From Clostridium collagenovorans DSM 3089 (GTDB taxonomy: Bacteria; Bacillota; Clostridia; Clostridiales; Clostridiaceae): a stretch of DNA of 64,000 bases. The position numbers and the translations under genes are program-made. How positions within the stretch are numbered: the first letter of the stretch is position 1; every line of letters begins with the position of its first letter. The notes below the pieces were generated by a model. It saw only the letters and a program-made list of their open reading frames with translations, was not told the DNA's origin and ran no database searches. The stretch lies in contig NZ_FQXP01000005.1 in assembly GCF_900130005.1 (NCBI RefSeq), positions 1 through 64,000 on the forward strand, in the 5' to 3' direction. Of this stretch, positions 57,574 to 64,000 are shown piece by piece.

Positions 57574-58332
57574 ATGACAAGAGTAATTTTATCAGGTTGT
57601 TGTGGGAAAATGGGGAAGATGGTAACTGAATGCGCTAAAAACTTTGCTAATCTTTCAATAGTTGCAGGAGTAGATTTTAAAGAAGATACTACTCTTAGTT
57701 ATCCTACTTTTAAAAATATATTAGATTGTAATATTGAAGGAGATGTAATACTAGACTTTTCTAGACCTTCTTCTTTAAAGAGTCTTGGAGAATTTGCTGT
57801 TTCTAAAAATCTTCCTTTAGTTCTATGTACTACTGGATACTCTGAAGAAGAAAAAGCATACATCAAATCCTTAAGTGAGAAAATAGCAATATTCCACTCT
57901 GCTAATATGTCCATAGGCATAAATGTAGTTAATAGTGTTCTTAGAAAAATTTCTTCTTTATTATATGAAGATTTTGATATAGAAATTATAGAAAAGCACC
58001 ATAATCAAAAAGTTGACTCTCCTAGTGGAACAGCTTTACTTTTAGCTAATACAATTAAAAATTCCATAGAAGAAGATACTGAATTTATTTATGGAAGAGA
58101 AGGACATAAAAAAAGAGAACACAAGGAAATAGGTATACATGCAGTACGTGGTGGAAATATCATAGGAGATCATGAAGTTATCTTTGCTGGTCAAGGAGAA
58201 TGTATTGAAATAAAACATACTGCTATTTCTAGAGAGGTTTTTGCAGTTGGAGCATTAAGATCTTGTGCTTTCGTTAAAGGAAAGTCTGCTGGAATGTATG
58301 ATATGGATAATGTAGTAAACGAAGCTTTATAA
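57574..58332 (+). CDS. dapB: 4-hydroxy-tetrahydrodipicolinate reductase
   Basis: 252 residues. N-terminal GCCGKMGKMV nucleotide loop, and KHHNQKVDSPSGTAL active-site block (HH and K). Reduces the DapA product to tetrahydrodipicolinate. AGGAGG before ATG 57574. Followed by its terminator at 58437. Confidence 0.97.
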   Translation: MTRVILSGCCGKMGKMVTECAKNFANLSIVAGVDFKEDTTLSYPTFKNILDCNIEGDVILDFSRPSSLKSLGEFAVSKNLPLVLCTTGYSEEEKAYIKSLSEKIAIFHSANMSIGINVVNSVLRKISSLLYEDFDIEIIEKHHNQKVDSPSGTALLLANTIKNSIEEDTEFIYGREGHKKREHKEIGIHAVRGGNIIGDHEVIFAGQGECIEIKHTAISREVFAVGALRSCAFVKGKSAGMYDMDNVVNEAL

Positions 58333-58436
58333 TAAACACTAAAAAGAATAATTTAAAGTTAATTATTAAGGGTGCTTAGGAAAACTTAACAACTCTTAAT
58401 TCTAAGACATTATATATAGCATATTAGAAACTTATT

Positions 58437-58462
58437 AAGGGATATGAAAATTCATATCCCTT
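58437..58462 (+). terminator. dapB terminator
   Basis: AAGGGATATGAA and TTCATATCCCTT arms, then TTAATTATA. Lies about 105 nt past the dapB stop. The rest of the 386-nt gap to the ABC ATPase is AT-rich, with nothing seen. Confidence 0.75.
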
Positions 58463-58718
58463 TAATTATATAGCTTATTAAGTTATAATTAAGCTTCTAC
58501 ATATTTAATTAATTAATCTTCAATAAATAAAATTAAAAATACTATCTTTAATTTTATTTATATCTATATTTTAATAAACAACCTTCATTGTATTTACAGG
58601 TAACATACATTGTAAAATAAATGAAACCACTATTAGAAATGTAGAATATTAATATATACTTTTAATATTGTAAAATAGACATTATCATGATTAATTCTAA
58701 TTTATTATTTACAATAAA

Positions 58719-59453
58719 TTATTTCTCTATTAAATTTAAGAACTTTTGAGTACGTGGATTTTTAGGGTTATCAAATATTTCTTCTGGTGTTCCCTCTTCA
58801 ATTATGTTTCCACCATCCATAAATATAATTCTATCTGCCGCTTCTCTAGCAAATTTCATTTCATGGGTAACTATAAGCATAGTTCTATGTTTCTCTGCTA
58901 AAGATTTTATAACTCCTAAAACCTCTCCTACAAGTTCAGGGTCTAAAGCTGATGTAGGTTCATCAAATAACATAAGCTTTGGATTAACAGCCATAGCTCT
59001 TGCTATACCAACTCTTTGCTGTTGACCTCCTGATAATTTAGATGGATAATAGTCCTTTTTATCACTTAGTCCAACTTGATTTAATAAATCCTTAGCTATT
59101 TTTTGTGCTTCAACTTTTTTCATTCTCTGAACTGTAACTAATGGCTCCATAATATTTTCTAAAGCTGTTTTATTTTTAAATAAGTTATAACTTTGAAAAA
59201 CCATAGATGTATTCATTCTTAGCTTTCTAACATCTTCCTTAGAGTGTTTTTTAGCATCCACCTTAATATCATCTATTTCTATGATTCCTTCAGTTGGTTC
59301 TTCTAAATAATTTATACATCTTAAAAGAGTAGATTTACCTGTACCTGAAGGACCAATTATAGCTATAACCTCCCCCTTATTTACATTTAAATTAACACCT
59401 TTTAATACTTCTAACTCTCCAAATTTCTTATGCAAGTTAGTTATCTTAATCAT
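58719..59453 (-). CDS. Polar amino-acid ABC transporter ATPase, no adjacent permease
   Basis: 244 residues. Walker A GPSGTGKSTLLRC near residue 35, signature LSGGQQQRVGIARAM, Walker B LMLFDEPTSALDPE and H-loop VTHEMKFAREAADR, a GlnQ/HisP-type amino-acid ATPase. GGAGGAG before ATG 59453, 35 nt past the MalY-like gene. No permease or binding protein sits next to it, which is unusual for this type. Confidence 0.92.
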   Translation of the reverse strand: MIKITNLHKKFGELEVLKGVNLNVNKGEVIAIIGPSGTGKSTLLRCINYLEEPTEGIIEIDDIKVDAKKHSKEDVRKLRMNTSMVFQSYNLFKNKTALENIMEPLVTVQRMKKVEAQKIAKDLLNQVGLSDKKDYYPSKLSGGQQQRVGIARAMAVNPKLMLFDEPTSALDPELVGEVLGVIKSLAEKHRTMLIVTHEMKFAREAADRIIFMDGGNIIEEGTPEEIFDNPKNPRTQKFLNLIEK

Positions 59454-59488
59454 GACACTCCTCCATAAAATCCCTTAAATCATATATT

Positions 59489-60655
59489 TTATAGTTCATT
59501 AACAAACTTTTCTATTCTTTCTAAAGCTTCTTTTATTACTGCTCTACTTGTACCTAAGTTAATTCTTTGATATAAATCTGAACCTTTACCAAATATAGAT
59601 CCCTTGTTTAATATAACTCCAGCTTCTTTTATTAATCTTTGATATAATTCTTCCCCTTCAATTCCAAGTGCTGAAAAATCTACCCATAATAAATAAGTAC
59701 CCTCTGGATATTGAACCTTTAATTTAGGAATTCTTGTTTCAATAAACTCAACAGCAAAATCTATATTACCTCTTAAGTATTCCATTAATCCTTGATACCA
59801 TTCTTCTCCATTAGAGTAAGCTGCTTCTTGTGCAATAGCTCCAAATATTGTAGGTCCACTTATACATAGTTTTTCTAAATGCTTAGCAAATTTATTTCTT
59901 AATTTCTCATTAGGAACTATTATATTAGCTGTGTGAAGTCCTGCTATATTAAATGTTTTATTTGGTGCTGTACATACTATTGTTATATCTTCTATTGCCT
60001 TTGAAAGAGTTGAAAATACAGTGTGTTTATTCTCACCAAATATTAGATCTGAGTGGATTTCATCTGAAATAATTAGTATGTTATGCTTTAAGCATATTTC
60101 ACCTAATCTTCTAAGCTCCTCCTCTTTCCAAACCTTACCTATTGGGTTGTGAGGACTGCATAATAAGAATATCTTTGTTTTTTCAGTTATTTTATTTTCA
60201 AAATCCTCGAAATCTATTGAGTAGACCCCATTTTCATTTATTAATGGATTCTCAACAACTTTACAATCATTATTTTCAATCACTTTAAAGAATTGATGAT
60301 ACACTGGAGTCTGAATTATAACTTCATCTCCCGGATTAGTAAAAGCACCTATTATGTAATTTATTCCTGGTACAACCCCTGGAGTAAATTTAATCCACTC
60401 TTTTTTTACATCCCAATCATGTCTTCTTTTCATCCATGATATTACTGCATTGTAATATGATTCACCTAAAAATGTATATCCAAAAACCTCATGTTGTAAT
60501 CTTTTTTCTATATTTGCTTTTATTGATGGATCTACTTCAAAATCCATATCTGCAACCCAAAGAGGTATAGCATTTTCATTGCCTAATACTTTAAGTATAT
60601 CCCACTTAGCACAATTAGAATTTTTTCTACAAACTTGCTTATCAAAATTAAACAT
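59489..60655 (-). CDS. MalY/PatB-type cystathionine beta-lyase-like aminotransferase
   Basis: 388 residues from ATG 60655 (MFNFDKQV), with GGGAGGG before it. PLP Lys233 in APNKTFNIAGL; VADMDFEVDP, SPHNPIGKVW and SDEIHSDLIFG are class I/II features; LGTSRAVIKEALER near the C-terminus. This group cleaves cystathionine or cysteine to homocysteine/H2S and pyruvate, or modulates maltose genes in E. coli. Upstream of and probably cotranscribed with the amino-acid ABC ATPase. Confidence 0.9.
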   Translation of the reverse strand: MFNFDKQVCRKNSNCAKWDILKVLGNENAIPLWVADMDFEVDPSIKANIEKRLQHEVFGYTFLGESYYNAVISWMKRRHDWDVKKEWIKFTPGVVPGINYIIGAFTNPGDEVIIQTPVYHQFFKVIENNDCKVVENPLINENGVYSIDFEDFENKITEKTKIFLLCSPHNPIGKVWKEEELRRLGEICLKHNILIISDEIHSDLIFGENKHTVFSTLSKAIEDITIVCTAPNKTFNIAGLHTANIIVPNEKLRNKFAKHLEKLCISGPTIFGAIAQEAAYSNGEEWYQGLMEYLRGNIDFAVEFIETRIPKLKVQYPEGTYLLWVDFSALGIEGEELYQRLIKEAGVILNKGSIFGKGSDLYQRINLGTSRAVIKEALERIEKFVNEL

Positions 60656-60877
60656 AAATTTATTCCCTCCCATAAAATACTTTATCCCAATAGTCATGTT
60701 ACATTATAAGACTTTTGTTGTCTAATACATATTGTTTATACAAATTATACTTATTATTGCATTTTTCTATAGAGCTTTAACCTTCTATACTAAAAATTAT
60801 ATCTATATATTAAATATACCTGAGATTATAGATATTATATAAAGCTTAACTTTTATTATTAAAATTTACATAAATAA

Positions 60878-60922
60878 AAGCTCATATAAATTTGAGATAA
60901 GATATCAAATTTATAGAAGCTC
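60878..60922 (-). terminator. Terminator after the patA-like gene
   Basis: TATAAATTTGA (60885-60895) pairs with TCAAATTTATA (60905-60915) and outer GAGCT segments extend the stem; minus-strand tail TTTTATTTATG. The terminator is about 200 nt past the aminotransferase stop. The rest of the 473-nt gap shows only AT-rich DNA. Confidence 0.6.
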
Positions 60923-61128
60923 ATTTGTTACTTTTAATATATAAGTTTTAGTTTATTTTCTAAATAAATATATATTTTTCATTACCTAGATAAAAGTTAA
61001 ATATATATGTTATTAGTCTTGATTATTTAACTAAATAGTTAATTAAAGCATCTATACTCAAAGTTTACTTATTTATATATGTTTTAATTAACTTTCTTCA
61101 ATAATCAAATTTAACTATAAATTCTTTA

Positions 61129-62283
61129 CTAATTTATATGTGTTGCTATAAATTCCTCTATTCTTCTTATAGCTTCCTTTAATTCTTCTATACTATAGCA
61201 ATATGATATTCTAACACATCCCTCTCCATTGCTTCCAAAGGCTGTTCCTGGAATTACAGCTACCTTACCATACTCTAATAATTTTTCACAAAACTCATCA
61301 CTACTCATATTGAACTTCTCTATACTAGGGAAAATATAAAAAGCTCCCTTAGGTTCATTTATTTCAAAGCCTAATCTTATAAGCTCTTCACATAAGTAAT
61401 CTCTTCTTTTCTTAAATGAATCTCTCATAGAAATAACATCCTCTAAAGAATTTTTTAATCCTGCTAAAGCTCCATATTGACATATAGAAGGTGCACAAGA
61501 TACATTATACTGATGTACCTTCAATATAGCACTAAAGAATGGTTCCTTAGCACAAACATAGCCTACCCTCATACCAGTCATAGAAAAAATCTTAGAGAAT
61601 CCACTTACTAAAATTATTTTATCTTTTATATCATCATATTGTGCTATTGAATTATATTCAGCATCATATATTAAAGCTGAGTACATTTCATCACTTACAA
61701 TAACTATTTCTTTATCTTTTAATAACCTATGTAGTTTTTCACTAAACTCCTTAGTTAAAATAGTTCCTGTTGGATTAGATGGATAAGATAAAACTATAGC
61801 CTTAGGAGAATGCTCGTTTATAAGCTTTTCTATTTCCTCTATATTAGGCATAAACTCTTTATCTAAATTATAATTAACTACTTCTCCTCCTAAAAGCTTT
61901 ACACACGCCTCATAAGCTGGATAAGCTGGATTAGGAATTAATATTTTATCACCTTCATTTATTAAAGCAGTAAATACATTCATTAACCCCTCACTACCGC
62001 CTACAGTAATACAAATATCCTCTGTATCATAATTTATACTTTGACTTTTTAAGTAGTTACTAATTTCTTCTCTCAACTCAAGTACACCTGCATTAGGTGT
62101 GTATACTGTCTTACCCATATCAACAGCTTTTAATATTCCCTCTTTTACTCCCTGTGGAATAGGAAAATCTGGCTGCCCTAGAGTTAATGAAATAGCTCCT
62201 TCAATTTTGGATACTTTATTATAAAATTTTCTTATTCCTGATATTTCTATAGAATTAACTTTATTTGAAATAAAATCTTTCAT
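61129..62283 (-). CDS. patA: Aminotransferase, candidate N-acetyl-LL-diaminopimelate aminotransferase
   Basis: 384 residues of class I/II aminotransferase type. PLP Lys231 in SGFSKIFSMTGMRVGY, SYPSNPTGTILTKE, and an N-terminal GQPDFPIP. The divergent dapH gene (acetyltransferase) and the asd-dapAB run nearby suggest the acetyl-diaminopimelate step as its reaction, as PatA does in Bacillus. Its specificity is inferred from context; aspartate or aromatic aminotransferase activity is possible. No acetyl-DAP deacetylase was found in the window. Confidence 0.88.
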   Translation of the reverse strand: MKDFISNKVNSIEISGIRKFYNKVSKIEGAISLTLGQPDFPIPQGVKEGILKAVDMGKTVYTPNAGVLELREEISNYLKSQSINYDTEDICITVGGSEGLMNVFTALINEGDKILIPNPAYPAYEACVKLLGGEVVNYNLDKEFMPNIEEIEKLINEHSPKAIVLSYPSNPTGTILTKEFSEKLHRLLKDKEIVIVSDEMYSALIYDAEYNSIAQYDDIKDKIILVSGFSKIFSMTGMRVGYVCAKEPFFSAILKVHQYNVSCAPSICQYGALAGLKNSLEDVISMRDSFKKRRDYLCEELIRLGFEINEPKGAFYIFPSIEKFNMSSDEFCEKLLEYGKVAVIPGTAFGSNGEGCVRISYCYSIEELKEAIRRIEEFIATHIN

Positions 62284-62493
62284 TTTTCACCATTCCTTTT
62301 ATAATATTCAATTGCTTTTCTATGCTTTTTTATATAATATATTACATATATATTATTTTATCATAAAACCTTATTTTAAAAACACTGTAGCCTAGTATTA
62401 AACTAGTCATTATGCATATAATTTATATTTAAGTGTTTTAAATTCTAGTAAATTAATTTTACTATAAAATAATAAAATTGAAAGGAGATTATT

Positions 62494-63204
62494 ATGAATT
62501 ATAATTTAACAGATCCATATGAAATTGCAAGATACATAAAGGAAGTAAAGAAAACTACTCCTGTTAAAGCATACATAAAAGGTACTCTTGAAGGTTGTGA
62601 CTTTGGAAGTATTGAAGCATTAACAAGTGGAGAATTAAACATTTTATTTGGAGAATACTCTGAGGTTTCTAATTTTATAAAAGCTAATGAAGCAAAAATT
62701 AGCACAGTAAAATTAGAAAATGATAGAAGAAATTCTGCTATTCCTATGTTAGACATTTCAAATATAGAAGCAAGAATAGAACCAGGTGCTATTATCCGTG
62801 ATAAAGTTTTCATAGGTAAAAATAGCGTTATAATGATGGGTGCAGTTATTAACATAGGTGCTGAAGTTGGGGAAGAATCTATGATTGATATGAATGCTGT
62901 ACTTGGTGCAAGAGCTAAGGTGGGTAAACGTTCTCACGTTGGAGCTGGAGCCGTTGTAGCTGGTGTTTTAGAACCACCTAGTAAATCTCCTTGTGAAATA
63001 GGTGATAACGTTGTTATAGGTGCTAATGCTGTAATTCTTGAAGGTGTAAAAGTAGGTAACAATTCTGTTGTTGCTGCTGGTTCAGTTGTTACTGAAGATG
63101 TTCCTGAGAATGTTGTTGTTGCCGGAACTCCTGCTAGAATAATAAAAAGCGTAGACGATAAAACTAAAGGTAAAACTGAAATATTAGATGATTTAAGAAA
63201 ATAA
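62494..63204 (+). CDS. dapH: Tetrahydrodipicolinate N-acetyltransferase
   Basis: 236 residues (also called dapD). N-terminal DapH domain (NLTDPYEIARYIKEVKKTTPVKAYIKG), then a left-handed beta-helix of hexapeptide repeats (IEPGAIIRDKVFIGKNSVIMMGAVINIGAEVG) with the active-site loop. Acetylates tetrahydrodipicolinate using acetyl-CoA. AAAGGAG before ATG 62494, divergent from the PatA-like gene. Confidence 0.96.
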   Translation: MNYNLTDPYEIARYIKEVKKTTPVKAYIKGTLEGCDFGSIEALTSGELNILFGEYSEVSNFIKANEAKISTVKLENDRRNSAIPMLDISNIEARIEPGAIIRDKVFIGKNSVIMMGAVINIGAEVGEESMIDMNAVLGARAKVGKRSHVGAGAVVAGVLEPPSKSPCEIGDNVVIGANAVILEGVKVGNNSVVAAGSVVTEDVPENVVVAGTPARIIKSVDDKTKGKTEILDDLRK

Positions 63205-63209
63205 CAATA

Positions 63210-63242
63210 AAAAATCCAAGATATTAACTATCTTGGATTTTT
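63210..63242. terminator. Bidirectional terminator between dapH and the SSB-like gene
   Basis: AAAAATCCAAGATA and TATCTTGGATTTTT arms with a 5-nt loop and A/T runs on both sides, so it can end both converging genes. Confidence 0.92.
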
Positions 63243-63271
63243 TATTACCATTTTTACTTGTTTGAAGGAAT

Positions 63272-63982
63272 TTATATTATTTCTTCAGTCTCTGATTTAG
63301 AGTCTGGAGTGCAAATACCTACTGATGTCATATCAACATCTTCACTGTATAATTCTTCTTCTCCAGCCTTAACCATTTCCATTTTAGAAATTGATACTTC
63401 GTATGCAACTTTTTTGATTACGTCTAAGTCTGATATTTTCTTTTGATACTCTCTACTTTGAAGTCTTCCCCATATTCTTATTCTATCGCCTACAACTAAA
63501 GTCTTACAGTATCTTGAATTTCTTCCCCATGCTATAGTTGGAATGTAGTCTGACTTGTTATATGCTCTGTTTACAGCAAGAAGCATGTCCGCAATTTCTC
63601 TTCCGAATGGAGTCTTTCTGTATACTGGCTCTTTGCAAATGTAGCCATCTAAGAATATTTGATTAGGATTTTTACTTCTTTCTAAACAAGGATATATGTC
63701 TCTAGCAAATACTGTTAGTATTAATCTGTTAGCATTGTCAACAAACTTATTATAGGATCTTAATTGACCCTCTACAATTATTTCTGAACCTACTTGGATA
63801 TCTACGTCAACCATTAGTCTCTCTGATATTGTTATGTTTAATTGGTCAGTTACATCGCTTAATCTTGGTACCTCAATATAAAATGAATAAAATCCTTCTC
63901 CATACATTTCATGACTAAATTCTAACTCTGTAAGCACCTTTCCTTCTAAATAAATAGTGTTGCTGTTAATTAAATTTTCCAT
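63272..63982 (-). CDS. SSB-like protein with two OB folds
   Basis: 236 residues. Two OB-fold modules: the first (about 10-100) with YLEGKVLTELEFSHEMYGEGFYSFYIEVPRL-like strands and EIIVEGQLRSY, the second (about 110-205) with IFLDGYICKEPVYRKTPFGREIADMLLAVNR and DRIRIWGRLQSREYQKK, which is close to PriB/SSB-type single-stranded DNA-binding folds. A short acidic tail (EEELYSEDVDM) ends it. Likely binds single-stranded DNA; partner unknown. GAGGGG before ATG 63982. Confidence 0.85.
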   Translation of the reverse strand: MENLINSNTIYLEGKVLTELEFSHEMYGEGFYSFYIEVPRLSDVTDQLNITISERLMVDVDIQVGSEIIVEGQLRSYNKFVDNANRLILTVFARDIYPCLERSKNPNQIFLDGYICKEPVYRKTPFGREIADMLLAVNRAYNKSDYIPTIAWGRNSRYCKTLVVGDRIRIWGRLQSREYQKKISDLDVIKKVAYEVSISKMEMVKAGEEELYSEDVDMTSVGICTPDSKSETEEII

Positions 63983-64000
63983 TGTAACCCCTCTTTCCCT

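Overview
The window looks like chromosome of a low-G+C, spore-forming Clostridium sensu stricto species close to C. perfringens or C. septicum. The signs are very AT-rich DNA, purine-rich GGAGG/GGGGG ribosome sites, an alpha/beta-type spore DNA-binding protein, a YtxC-type sporulation protein, clostridial-type collagenases, and the mutS2 / U32 / zapA / pheST / infC-rpmI-rplT neighbourhood. The species cannot be fixed by reading alone. No phage, insertion sequence, CRISPR array, rRNA gene or replication origin was seen.

Region 1 (1-13.7 kb) is a tandem array of three large secreted M9B collagenase genes, all on the minus strand. They share an almost constant signal peptide and catalytic half (HELTH at residues 521-525, Zn ligand Glu553 in all copies checked) but have different C-terminal arrays of PKD and PPC/collagen-binding domains. 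The first copy is cut by the window edge and runs into a FIVAR-like helical domain. The non-coding DNA is duplicated too: each gene has an AAACTTTA/TAAAGTTT dyad over a candidate -10 region, a Shine-Dalgarno-like tract about 100 nt ahead of the start, a conserved downstream leader and a GGGGG ribosome site. The two copies whose 3' ends are visible have related terminators. This looks like a recently amplified virulence or nutrient-scavenging locus with its own regulation.

Region 2 (14-27 kb) holds metabolic and housekeeping genes on the minus strand: an unknown 277-aa protein, a Ptb-like acyltransferase without a neighbouring kinase, an FMN alpha-hydroxy-acid dehydrogenase with an added Cys cluster, a DUF523/TudS-type protein, MutS2, a U32 protein, a glycosyltransferase and a ZapA protein with a very long coiled coil.

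Region 3 (27-36 kb) is translation and potassium uptake: pheST behind a Phe T-box, a TrmH/SpoU RNA methyltransferase, a Ktr/Trk potassium system, and infC-rpmI-rplT behind an attenuated leader, with an AUU start for IF-3.

Region 4 (36-41.4 kb) has a YtxC-like protein, a divergent GME-fold-like protein (TTG start), a tRNA cluster Val-Phe-Gly-Cys with encoded CCA ends, Hsp33, a SAM methyltransferase and an Ssp4-like SASP.

Region 5 (41.5-55 kb) is two oligopeptide ABC importer clusters: oppBCDF-oppA-oppA, and oppA-oppBCD without an oppF. Good CodY-like boxes lie ahead of oppB and the distal oppA. Together with the collagenases this outlines collagen degradation to peptides, peptide uptake, and amino-acid-responsive control, although that link is inferred.

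Region 6 (55.4-64 kb) is lysine/diaminopimelate synthesis by the acetylated branch (asd, dapA, dapB, a candidate PatA aminotransferase, dapH), a MalY-like lyase plus a lone amino-acid ABC ATPase, and an SSB-like protein with two OB folds at the right edge.
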